From Furcasterigmium furcatum (taxonomy: Eukaryota; Ascomycota; Sordariomycetes; Glomerellales; Plectosphaerellaceae), in the NCBI GenBank assembly GCA_001599815.1, contig BCIA01000002.1, positions 5,243,626 through 5,307,625 of the forward strand: a stretch of 64,000 nucleotides of DNA. Direction: 5' to 3'. The translations under genes and the position numbers were made by a program. Positions within the stretch are counted from its first letter, which is position 1, and each line of letters opens with the position of its first letter. Under the pieces are notes generated by a model. The model was not told the origin of the DNA and did no database searches. It saw nothing but the letters and a program-made list of their open reading frames with translations. Of the stretch, positions 1 to 9,603 are shown one piece after another.

Positions 1-1489
1 ACAACCGCCACTGCCGCACGTCCGCAAGGGAATAGAGCTGGTCGCCCCAGGGTCCCGCGTAGTGAAACCAGCCGACGGGGGCATCTGGGTTCGCAGACGT
101 CGGCGTCAAGCTCGATGTGTTGGCGTGCTGATGGGCGACAAGAAACTCGATCTCGCCGTCGTCATCCTCATCGAGATCGAGGCCGTCGTCAATGTCGCGC
201 ATGTAGTCGTACCAGTAGGAATATGTGTTCTTGGCGGGATCCCAGAGGGGACCGCGGTCGGTCACGTCCTTGAGCCAGTTGAAGGGGAGGACGTAGGGGT
301 GCATGCCGGGCTGGGCGTACATGGCATGGCTGCCGACGGCAGAGTAGATGACTGGTCGTCCGTCACGCTTCTCCACGGCGTGGTAAGTGTAGGCCTGACC
401 GCCCTCGTGCTCAGAGAAGAAGATGCCGCGAGGAATGCCGTGCTCGAAGCGCATCATGCAGTGCTCCCAGTCGCCAACGTGGTTGCCGAAGCGAATGTTG
501 AAGACAGTCTGCCCCAAGTTGTACGAGTAGAAGAAGAACCAGAAGGCATCGACGATGCCGTCACCCTTGTCGGCGAGGATGAGCACGGCTGGCGCCTTGG
601 AGTGGCCTTCGTTGTCGGGCTTCTTGCTCTCGTCACCATCAGGTGAGTCAGGGATGGGTTTCTGGTCCCTGCGGAAGATTGGGCGTTTGGGGTCATGTTT
701 GTTGAGCTTTCGCAAACGGCGGGGGTCGCTAATGCGGTGAACAGGGCGTTCGCGCGACGCATCCCACCAGGTGGTGCCGTCGAGGAACTCCGGCTCTTCG
801 TCCGACCCGGTCCCTTGTGCGTCATGGTCTTGGTGTCCATCGTCATTCCACTTCTTGGGAATTCCCGAGTGGCTATGCAGCCACTCGGGCCGATCCTCGA
901 CGTCGTCATTGCTCGTAAGGAAAACCCTACCGTCCTCGTCGTTGAGCTTGTAGAGGTCATACAACAGCGCCGACTTGTTGAGAGCAACGTCTTCCAGGTA
1001 GGGCGTCATGTGCTGGACATGCTCTGCGATGTCCGAGGGCCAGAAGTTCTCCCCTGAGTAGAGATGCACCAGCGGCGCATACTTCAGGACGTAATCGGGA
1101 ATATCCTGGCGGATCTTACCGCGCTCCTCTTTTTCGTCTCTCGGCGACCTCTTCCTCTGGCCCAGGTCCTCCCAGGCGTTTTCCCTGTCGTGCAGCGACC
1201 TCAGTTCGAGGCGCTCGATGAAGAGCTCGTCCCTGTCGTTTGTGCTGTTGGAGTTCCACGGCAGGAGAGCAGCCGGGTCCCAGGTAAGATGGTGAATGCC
1301 GCAGAGGGAGAGCCACCGACAGGCTTGCCTGTCCAGCCAGTAGGGGCTGCTGCTGACCCATCTCTTGTCCTGAAGCTGCCTGTGTCTGTCCGGTGGTGCC
1401 GGGTTGAGGAATCGCGGCAGGAACCAGGCCACGAAGGAGAGAGTGAAGAAGAGGCAGAGGAATATGGTGAAGCGGCGTAGATGATACAT
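1..1489 (-). CDS. VPS62: Vps62-family vacuolar sorting protein (partial, C-terminus off the window)
   Basis: One uninterrupted frame of 496 codons starts at ATG 1489-1487 and leaves the window at position 1, so the C-terminus is missing. Residues about 6-24 form a hydrophobic segment that suggests an N-terminal membrane anchor or signal. The middle is charged and probably disordered. The C-terminal half contains the family core, with VGDWEHCMMRFEHG near residue 337 followed by YSAVGSHAMYAQPG and WFHYAGPWGDQLYS, a pattern I recognise from the Vps62 (DUF946) family. Yeast Vps62 is implicated in cytosol-to-vacuole trafficking; its biochemical activity is not established. The yeast protein is about 467 residues, so most of this one is present. 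No intron is needed in the visible part. Family assignment is from motif recognition, not a search. Confidence 0.85.
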   Translation of the reverse strand, partial: MYHLRRFTIFLCLFFTLSFVAWFLPRFLNPAPPDRHRQLQDKRWVSSSPYWLDRQACRWLSLCGIHHLTWDPAALLPWNSNSTNDRDELFIERLELRSLHDRENAWEDLGQRKRSPRDEKEERGKIRQDIPDYVLKYAPLVHLYSGENFWPSDIAEHVQHMTPYLEDVALNKSALLYDLYKLNDEDGRVFLTSNDDVEDRPEWLHSHSGIPKKWNDDGHQDHDAQGTGSDEEPEFLDGTTWWDASRERPVHRISDPRRLRKLNKHDPKRPIFRRDQKPIPDSPDGDESKKPDNEGHSKAPAVLILADKGDGIVDAFWFFFYSYNLGQTVFNIRFGNHVGDWEHCMMRFEHGIPRGIFFSEHEGGQAYTYHAVEKRDGRPVIYSAVGSHAMYAQPGMHPYVLPFNWLKDVTDRGPLWDPAKNTYSYWYDYMRDIDDGLDLDEDDDGEIEFLVAHQHANTSSLTPTSANPDAPVGWFHYAGPWGDQLYSLADVRQWRL

Positions 1490-2101
1490 GTTGGTCGGAT
1501 TCCGTGGGGTCGCTTCCCGTACGTTTGTGGTCTTTTGTGTCGTAGCGGGTCTAGGTATATCGAAGATCGTCGCCGTCAGCCCGCAGGCATTCCTCCCTTG
1601 GCTGCCTGGGAGCGAGGGGTTCGTCTAAATCTATGACAGACGAGGAAAGAATTGGACCATTCCGGGACAACCCAATCGCCCGTGGTCTGGTCGATCGATC
1701 AACACTCGGCTCGCGAGACGTGGAAAAGAATGTACGGTAAGGGAATGGGGAGAAGAAGTTGGGGAAGGGAAAAGTTGTCAGATGCACAAAGGGCATCCAT
1801 CTCGGCCGCAGCGGAGGGCGGCGGCAGTCAGCCCGGAGCGAGCGTCAGGTGGGGTGGACAGGGCGAGTCAGGAAGGAGGGGTCTCGGTACATCGGATGGC
1901 TGCCAAGTCTTGGTGTGTTTGTAGGTACCGGCACTCGCCCGACATGCCCCACCCCCTCAGTCATGACATGGGTCTAGACTAATGCAGATTTGACACTCCG
2001 CAGGCGGATCAGCAGGAACCCCTTCTGGGATGTGTACCTGAGCCCTGCCGCTTTTAACGCAGGCGATCCTGAGCGACTCCTGAGCCCACGTGCCATCACA
2101 C
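1490..2101. other. Intergenic, upstream of the VPS62 gene
   Basis: About 610 bp upstream of the VPS62 start. I see only short unconvincing reading frames and no RNA gene or repeat. It presumably contains the promoter and 5' leader of the leftward gene. Confidence 0.5.
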
Positions 2102-2862
2102 TCACCACCACATCGCAAACCCGTCACGATGGCCCCGCATTCGACGCCATGTCTGCGATGTCTCCCAGTACGCCCTGACCCTAAGCTTCTCCTCTTGAGC
2201 GGCATCCAGCTCTTCTGCTGCGAGCCACCGACCTCGTGGTGATGGCTGGTCCTCATGTCTCTTGCCAACACGATCGGCGGCAACCCAATCCAGACTGATG
2301 AGCTTCAGGCGTGGACTTCGCGGATCTCGACAGTGGCCTATCCGGTGGTACCCCGTGATTTTGATGACCCAGCCCGCGCGCCCCTTCGGAGGCTTGGTCC
2401 ATTTAATGTCTGTCACAAAGTCCGTCTCACAGGTCTTGCAGCTGCTGGCCAGCTCGTGACATGCAGCAAAATAATCACACCCGGGGCCACGCACCGGGCG
2501 CTGCGTGCCCGCAAGACGGTCAGGCCTCCATTCTGGCTGAGGATCACGCCTGGCATCTTGGACAAAGACGTGCCCAGCATGGGCGCATGGGCGTTTCGTC
2601 GAGAATGGCCCGCAGCTTTGCCGCGTCGCCCTGCTTCTGCCAAATGGTGCTGACTGACCGGAGGATCAGCTCGTCGTTGATAATCCTCGCGCGCCAGGTC
2701 TGGAGACGGATGACACCAGCTTCGCGCCAGGTCCATTGGTTGTCCGCCTCGATGCTTCTCAGTGGCATCCCATGCGACTGTCCATGCAAATGACGGTTCA
2801 TGACGAGCTGTACAAGGGGGTACTCGACGGTGTAACCTTCGAGCGACAGAAATGGGAGATCA
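2102..2862 (-). pseudogene. Frame-broken remnant of a fungal F-box-associated-type gene
   Basis: Coherent protein-like sequence runs leftward across three reading frames with no usable start. From about 2850 to 2600 one frame reads ...TVEYPLVQLVMNRHLHG then WTWREAGVIRLQTWRARIIN and ends at a stop at 2544. A second frame carries APMLGTSLSKMPG near 2590-2480. A third, 2494-2102, reads CKTCETDFVTDIKWTKPP then WVIKITGYHRIGHCRDPRSP. The Cys-x2-Cys pair, the GWVIxITxYHxxGxCRxP stretch and the order of the pieces resemble the C-terminal part of a large family of fungal proteins, often annotated as F-box proteins. I see no F-box itself. The pieces are adjacent with no plausible introns between them, so I read this as a gene fragment broken by indels. 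The family name is tentative. Confidence 0.55.
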
Positions 2863-4060
2863 TTTCTGTTCGTAGCTGAGGTTCTTGTATGCCACCCAGT
2901 TCAGGTGGAGATGCCTAGTAAAGGCTAAACAGAGAAGATCAGCAGAGGCCTGCGAAGGACCTAACCTGAGGGGGTCCTTTTTGAGCGCCTGGAATAATCG
3001 TTCCTGAAAGTCGGGATGGCTGATGGACGGAAGATGCTTCTCCCTGTCTAAGCCTTTATTGCTTAGGGTGTCTTGTATAATAGCCTCGACGGCCCGATCG
3101 AGAATATCGTGATCCTCGAGAGAAGAGTCGGAGTTAGATGCACGAGTTTTTCGTGTCTGACTGTGTGATCCTTTAGACGTTAGAGCAGCTGGAGGCTAGA
3201 TGCCTTTATATAGTTATGGATATGAGTATATAGTATGAGCGGGGGTGGTTTACTTACTCCTTATAGTATCTAGCTTGATAACTGGCCTTTTAAGATTTCC
3301 GGTGTAAAACTTGATCGTCTTCCCTCTTTCTTTGACGTACTGAGACCTAGAGAGTAACCTGCGGCCCTTGGGCCGACCTAAAATCGCTTCTGGTTCCTCT
3401 GTCGGACGTATTCCTTCGGCCGGATCCTAATTCCCGTCCGGCCACACGTACACCAACGTATAGTATATGATTGAGGAGGCGTAAATTCCAAGGCGCACAT
3501 CATTAAGATCTGAAATGTCTAAGATAACTATGCCGTACTCTATCTTATTGTTACGGAAGATAGTCCCTAGTGGTTGCTCCTGAATATCGCCTTCTTGGGT
3601 GTGGTGGGTGTTATTAGAGTTGAGCCCGAGGCGGAGGTAAGTGGAGATGAAGGGGTATTCCTGAATAGCGTTTGTATATGGGATCTTTGCCTTTTTTTTG
3701 TTTTGTTTAGAGTCGCCGGAAAAATTGAACTTAGGTGGTAGTAAGTCTTTGATCTTGATGGGTTCCGGATTGCGGTACTTGCTTCTGGTATATTAAGTTT
3801 TGGTAAGACGTTTCTCGGCTTTAATCCCGATATGGTTATTAGGCTTGGTTAAGATGGTAATAAGCTGTATATAGTCTAGGATTGTATGTTCGGGGTGGTC
3901 GCGATAACTAGTCTATGCTGTGTCGGGACGGAAACTGTGCGTGTGTTGGCGATAAGCGATGGCTAGTGGGCGGTGTTCCTTTGATGGCCCGATATTGGTA
4001 ATTATGTAGAAGAGAACTGATCTCTGGGTGGCGCCTCCTAGTGCGTACCTGCGTATCTAG
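2863..4060 (-). mobile_element. AT-rich degenerate relic, probably a mutated transposable element
   Basis: This stretch is visibly richer in A/T and in TpA steps than its flanks and has no intact gene. On the minus strand it still shows long open stretches. One runs from 3195 to 2863 (111 codons, no methionine) and includes LEDHDILDRAVEAIIQDTL and ends YKNLSYEQK. Another, about 3790-3260, includes PKFNFSGDSKQ, IEYGIVILDISDLND and AILGRPKGRRLLSRSQYV and is interrupted by TAG and TAA codons that could derive from CAG/CAA. That pattern is what repeat-induced point mutation (RIP) does to transposons in these fungi. I recognise no transposase, reverse transcriptase, integrase or terminal repeat, so the element class is unknown. 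It directly abuts the broken gene at 2102-2862. Confidence 0.45.
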
Positions 4061-5206
4061 TCCTCTGTTGTGAGGTTTTCGAGGGGGGGGGTGACTTGCG
4101 ACGCCGTGGCATGGCTGCGAGCTGTTACTGACCAGGGGAGCGAGGAGTCAGAAGAGCAAGGAGGGGGAGAATGCCAAGTTATAATGGCGACCCGGCCAGG
4201 CACCAACCAGGCATTCAGCCTGTTCACGCTGTTAGTCGTTCAATGGCGGTTGGTGGTGTATCTTTCTAGGTGGTTTATCGTCCGCATTTGCCACGGTTCA
4301 CGGGATAATGTACCTCTTAGCAGCAGGAGACTCTGAGAAATGGCCAGAATGGCCCCGGCAACTCGCCATCCGTGAAGACCACACGCTGTCCGGATCCTCC
4401 TCCGCTACTCCATGACCGAGATGCAGGCAGATGTTGAAGATGGCTACTTGGTGCACAAGTGGGCGGACGACATGTTGCTGGCGACGATGGTCACGGACGG
4501 ACGGTACTGACAATATTTCCACGGACATGGACTCGTAGGCATGACACCGCTCGCCATTCTGAAACCCCTACTTCGCTCATACGTACCGAATGAATTGTGA
4601 TGGTCTTGAAGAGTTGTTTTAATAGCGGCTGATGGAGAGTCCTTGGGATACAAGAGCGACAAGTACACTAGACCTAATCAATTCAGCACATGCACCACAT
4701 GGCCCCTCGCCTCCTCCCAACAGGGCACCTGCCCCTTGGGATCTTCCGCCCTGACACGCAAGTCCCCGCTCCGGCCCTCGGAACCGGCGCCGGGCTTGGA
4801 CGCCCCCTCTTCAACCCGTATCACCAAAAAAGGGGGGGAGGGCCGCGCAACGTCCTGCAAATAAGAGTCGGATGGTCCTCAGTTGAGTGGTGCCGGTGGT
4901 ATCTCTATGCGTACACGCGTTCGGGCTCGCCGTCCATGACTCCATGGTCTCTCCGTGTCACAGCCCCTATTTCCCGTGCGTTCGTTCCCCTGGCTTTCGT
5001 GACCGTGGCAGTAGAAAGGTCCTCGCAACAAGCCTATCAGAGCATCGTGACAGTCTCTCATCTCCCAAACCTCCAACGCCATGCATTATCAGATCAACAA
5101 CGCCAAGAACCCAAACGCCAGACACACGCTTCGTTGCTTTCATCTCTGATAATACATCCCACGCCTCCTGGTATCCCTTCGAATCAAAAAACCAAATCCT
5201 CCCCAC
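4061..5206. other. Intergenic, no supported gene
   Basis: About 1.15 kb between the degenerate relic and the 3' end of the next gene. Several short frames exist on both strands but none shows a recognisable domain or fungal coding character. The right half probably includes the 3' untranslated region of the leftward gene ending at 5207. Confidence 0.5.
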
Positions 5207-8125
5207 CTACTGAGAATCGGGCATCTGCACGTCCTCGTGTATATGAAATTCCGCTCCGTCGTTGTTCGTGCTGGGGATCTCCCAGCCGCGCTGAGTGCTG
5301 GGGTACTCTGAAGGCTGGCTGCTTGCGACAGATGTGGCGTCGTCAAGGACGGGCGAGAACAGAGGATCGATGTTCTCGCCGTCAGACACATGGTCCTGGT
5401 CCTCAATTCCCGGCCAGGGCTCATCTTCCGGCTGTCTAGGCTGCGAGTCGTTGCCTTGTCGAATGATGTGGTGTGCTACCAACTCGACACTCATCCCACT
5501 TGCGTCATCATCATCATCGTCGTCGTCTTCGTATATATTCGTCGTCCCAGAGTCGTGAAGGTCCTTGCAGTCCTCGTCATCCTCGGACGCGTATGCATCA
5601 CCGATAGCACCGGAAACTCTCGAGCGCGCCTCGGCCATCGGCGCGTTGCTGAACGGGGTCGCATAGTAAAGGGGCGTCACACCCCGTGCCTGCAGCCGGA
5701 CGTCGTCGCTCGGGAACATGGCAAGCCCCGGGCTGGGCGAGGTCGTCCAGCGAGGAGTGTTGCGAGGGCGGCTTGGGGATCGTGTCTGTCTTCGCTTCTG
5801 TGCCAGGGCAGCAGCGGCACCTGGCGCAGGGCTAGAGCGAACTTGAACGAGAGGGGAGCTCGGCCCTGAAGGGTGCTTCTGCCCGTATGATGCGACCCTT
5901 CGCTTGATGCCAGAAGGAGAAAATGGCGTCGGCGCGATTGGCGGCATGGATGTTGTCCGAACATGCAGGGGTCGGCTGGGCTGTTGTATTCTCTCCTTGC
6001 TTCTCGCGTGCGGGTGGCCGCGTGACACGCGAGGACTCGATGCCCGCATAGATGATTTTATAGTGAAAAAGTGCTGCGACGGAGACGGCGGGACCGGTTG
6101 CTTCGCCTGCTGGGAGCTCATGGACGATTGTAGGCTGTGTGGTTCGTCGAGGCGCTCGTTCCAGGCCCAGTATTCCTCGAGAGCGTCGGCTTCCGGGACC
6201 TCTTGGGAGGTCTGTGTGTCGGGGTACACTCGGCTCAGCTCGCGAACCTTTTGCCAGGTCCAGCCAGCATCGTAAGCGTGGAGGTCCTGCAAGTAGGCCT
6301 CTGGCTGTGTGACGAAGAGCCTAGGCTGCGATGCCCGCATGACCACCGAGTTCAGGAATGCCACGTCCCACAGAGCAGGCGTCACCATCTCAGCCGGCGA
6401 GAGAAACCGTAGACGGTCGTCTTTGTGGATCTTGCGGAGGGGAACCAATGATTGTTGCAGACCAAAGAACTGGGTGATTTTGGCCGCGACAGTCTTGTGG
6501 CGAGAAGTTGCGGGCGGCATGGTCGCTGCCATGTCGGAGAGTGTGGCGCCAAAAGCGAGTTGCACTGCTGCCTGCACGCTTCTTGCGTCGGGTGCCTTGA
6601 TGGAGACAGATCTGACGAGGCCTCTGCTTCGGAGTCGCTTGTCCATGAGGCCCTGCGCCATGCATGCCCTGGGGAGAAGCCAGCTGTAGTCGAGGCCAGG
6701 CTCCGACCAGTCTCCGCAGAAGGGCGACTGGGCCCTCATAGTGGCGGTGCTGTTGGTGTTTGGCATCTGGGTCCATTCGTCCATATCCGAGCTCGGTTCT
6801 GCCTTGAAATCGTGGCTTTCCTGCCAGAGTCGGCGGAGAGGAAACGGAAGGAAGACGACCTCGATCTCCCAGGGGTGCATATGGGAAGGTGTGTAGGATC
6901 GGAGCTGCCTTACCTGCGACTCAAGCGAGCGAATATGTTCGTATATCTCCATAGACTCAAGGCCGCGGGCAGTGGTGCTGGTCGACACGGAGACGACGCT
7001 GTTGGTGGACTCATCGACACCTCGCCGTGCACCGGCGACACTGCTTGTGTCGTTCATGAGCTTCTCCACTTCGTCCACCCTGGCTTCCAGATGCGTCACT
7101 CTCAGATCCATGACGTCGTGCTTTTCGTGGCACTCGTCATGACCCCCCGCTGTGAATGAAACGTTCTCGAGCCTGTCCAGTCGCTGCTCATGGCCCTGTA
7201 CAGTATCGGAAAGATGGAGGAAGGTATCGCGAGACGGCGCTCCAAATATCTGTGAAGATGGCTCACGATTCTCTGGTGGCGAGCTCAAACGCTGAGCGTC
7301 GTCTGGGAGCGAAGAGCCGTGAGTGATAGTGGCTGTGGCAGAAACGTCATCCTCCCGCGTTTGTTGCGCATCCGGGCCCTCCGAGGTTCGCGGCGCCCCC
7401 TGAAGCAGGGAGCGAGGTTTCGCTTGGCCAACACCACTAAGTGTTGCAAGTCCCTTCCCAGCGAAGGGGCGCAGATACCGGGCCTGGCTAGACGAGGTTG
7501 TGGAGCTGGGCTGAGACGCCGGCATGAGGCATTGTTGTGGGATAGGGGGCAGGGCAGCGTTGGCAGACTGCGACTGGACCAACTGCCCCCAGCTCAACGT
7601 ATCTTGTAGGGTTGATTCAGCAGGCAGGCTGAAATGATCCACGGGTCGACTCCTGATATCCTCCGTCCTCTTCAGTGGGGCGTGCATGGCTGATTGCGGC
7701 GGCGCCACATCCACGGGACCAACGGTCCCGCCAGGTAGCCGGAAAGATCCAATGTCCTGGACGACCGGGCTCAGCGGCTCCCTGTTTCCCCTGGGCTTCT
7801 CATTCTCCTGTCCTGGAACGGCGGCAACGGGAGTGGCGGGCTCCGTCCCGCGATCATAGTCATGGAAACAGGCATGGTGGCTGCACATGCAGTACGCGCT
7901 GTTGTCCGATCCCAGGTTATCCGCAAAGGCCCTTCCAACGGCAAAACGACTCCAGAAGTGGCGGCATCCGCACTTGGATCCATTGGCTCCCGGGGCTAGA
8001 TCCACAAAATTGCAACCTCCTGAGGGCAGGTTCGCCGGATTATTTGAGCGCGTGGGCGCGCCATCGGTGTATATGTCGAAGAACGAGGCGGTAGGTAGGG
8101 GAGGGTCGAAGTGTGGTGCCGCCAT
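5207..8125 (-). CDS. Uncharacterised fungal protein with N-terminal Cys/His cluster and coiled coil
   Basis: A single 972-codon frame starts at ATG 8125 and stops at 5207. I do not recognise a named family. Residues 38-88 hold a dense Cys/His set: C38, C52, C54, H56, then CMCSHHACFH at 79-88, spaced like a metal-binding module. Residues about 300-360 form heptad-like coiled coil (HEQRLDRLENV, THLEARVDEVEKLM). The central part, WEIEVVFLPFPLRRLW to KVRELSRVYPDT, is ordered-looking and contains YSWLLPRACMAQGL and RLRSRGLVRSVSIKAPDARS, which I think is conserved among Sordariomycetes. The C-terminal third is Ser/Pro/Arg rich with an eight-residue Asp run near residue 865, so it is probably disordered. 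Metal and protein binding are inference. A small in-frame intron cannot be excluded. Confidence 0.8.
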   Translation of the reverse strand: MAAPHFDPPLPTASFFDIYTDGAPTRSNNPANLPSGGCNFVDLAPGANGSKCGCRHFWSRFAVGRAFADNLGSDNSAYCMCSHHACFHDYDRGTEPATPVAAVPGQENEKPRGNREPLSPVVQDIGSFRLPGGTVGPVDVAPPQSAMHAPLKRTEDIRSRPVDHFSLPAESTLQDTLSWGQLVQSQSANAALPPIPQQCLMPASQPSSTTSSSQARYLRPFAGKGLATLSGVGQAKPRSLLQGAPRTSEGPDAQQTREDDVSATATITHGSSLPDDAQRLSSPPENREPSSQIFGAPSRDTFLHLSDTVQGHEQRLDRLENVSFTAGGHDECHEKHDVMDLRVTHLEARVDEVEKLMNDTSSVAGARRGVDESTNSVVSVSTSTTARGLESMEIYEHIRSLESQVRQLRSYTPSHMHPWEIEVVFLPFPLRRLWQESHDFKAEPSSDMDEWTQMPNTNSTATMRAQSPFCGDWSEPGLDYSWLLPRACMAQGLMDKRLRSRGLVRSVSIKAPDARSVQAAVQLAFGATLSDMAATMPPATSRHKTVAAKITQFFGLQQSLVPLRKIHKDDRLRFLSPAEMVTPALWDVAFLNSVVMRASQPRLFVTQPEAYLQDLHAYDAGWTWQKVRELSRVYPDTQTSQEVPEADALEEYWAWNERLDEPHSLQSSMSSQQAKQPVPPSPSQHFFTIKSSMRASSPRVSRGHPHARSKERIQQPSRPLHVRTTSMPPIAPTPFSPSGIKRRVASYGQKHPSGPSSPLVQVRSSPAPGAAAALAQKRRQTRSPSRPRNTPRWTTSPSPGLAMFPSDDVRLQARGVTPLYYATPFSNAPMAEARSRVSGAIGDAYASEDDEDCKDLHDSGTTNIYEDDDDDDDDASGMSVELVAHHIIRQGNDSQPRQPEDEPWPGIEDQDHVSDGENIDPLFSPVLDDATSVASSQPSEYPSTQRGWEIPSTNNDGAEFHIHEDVQMPDSQ

Positions 8126-9603
8126 CGGGAAAGACGACGGTCATTTCCTGGGTGCCGGCTCGATATTCGCAAAAGTTGTATCGTGATCTGGGAGAGGATA
8201 GGTCGGGTGATGTGAGAGAAGTCGTGGAAAAGAACGCAGCAACGTCCTGACGCGGCCCAAACCAGGCCCAGCTGGGTCGCGACCAGGCAGGCCTAGTTCA
8301 TTGCAACTGTTACAGTTAGCCGTTCGTCCTGTTCCAAGCCAAAGGCAGGCAGAGGCTGCCGATATCCAAGTTCCGGGGCGAACACCCACCCAGCCTAGAC
8401 AGAAGATGGGTCTGCGGTAGAACGAGCGATGTAGATGCGACGGCGGGCGATAGGACGGCGGTTGTATTTAAGAACGGCAAAGAGATGTGACACTATGGGG
8501 CCAAAACGACAATTGCGAATGGCTAGATAATGCGCCAGATATGATGGACAGCAAAGAGAGTGAGGCGAGGCGAAAGTGAGGCGGCGCACGAGTGCTGGAC
8601 CTCGATGTTCCGAGTCTTGAGGATGTCCAGGTAACAGTCGAGGACGAAGGAGAGTGTGGGGGAAAAGATTCGAGGAAAGTGAGGCACGCACGCTGGGCAG
8701 CATGCGACACCATCCGTTTACCTCCGCCGATGGAACCCTTGCACCTCCGCATTCTGATAACTGTTCACAGGCATCTTAACAGCTGCGCCAGGCACCGACT
8801 CCCGGATCTGATAGAGATTGGGTGAAGAGGGAACGCGAGACAGAGGAGGGAAGGTGCGAGGGGCCGTCGACTAATGGACGGGAGGGATCCCATTGGACGC
8901 CTTGATTGCCTTCCCGCCAACAACACTCGACGACGCGTCCATTAAAGTGGTTCGCGGGACGTGCCTACCGCAAGGGCCACGAGCTATCTGCAGCGCCTCA
9001 TTGGACACCACCACGGCGCATCCGCATCCCTGGGCAGGGGTTGTGGATGTACCAGCCGGTGCTTCAACCCGGCGCTGCACCACATTTCCCGCTGGGCAGC
9101 GAGCCTCACTTCTCACAAAGAGACTTTGCTCGCTGCTAGCTTCAAACAAGAACCCCGACCCGGCTCCGCTGATACAAATCGACTCACAACAAGGCTGCCT
9201 CTGCCTACGCGCCAGCCAGCCTCGATGGAATTTGCCTCGACATGCAACCTTGGTCGAGAAGATGGGGCTTGGCGAACTGGCGTGGTGGCCTGAGCTTTCT
9301 CTTCAGGTTATCCTGGTTTTGGACAGGATGCTGTGGTTATAAGGTTGCTCAGCGGGGCCAGGGCCGATTGCGCGCTCCGTTGACACCCATATCCCCACGG
9401 CATCCAGGCATGGACACAAGACATGGCCGTCTGGCTGTGGCAACAACAGCTGCGCATCACCAACTGTTTTTGCTAGACTCTAAAAGGACATGCGAAGAGT
9501 CCGCTGATTGTCAGGAGATATACCATCCGTGCTCTGCTATCCTGTTGCATCATCATGCGCCTTGCATTCCCAAGACACGACCTGAAAAGGAATTTCTTCG
9601 TGC
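8126..9603. other. Intergenic, promoter region of the 5207-8125 gene
   Basis: About 1.5 kb. The left part is the 5' leader and promoter of the leftward 972-residue gene. Frames on either strand are short or of unlikely composition. No tRNA, 5S or repeat seen. Confidence 0.5.

Noticed and set aside
4690..5439. 249-codon plus-strand frame
   Set aside because: Overlaps the 3' end of the well-supported minus-strand gene and has no recognisable features.
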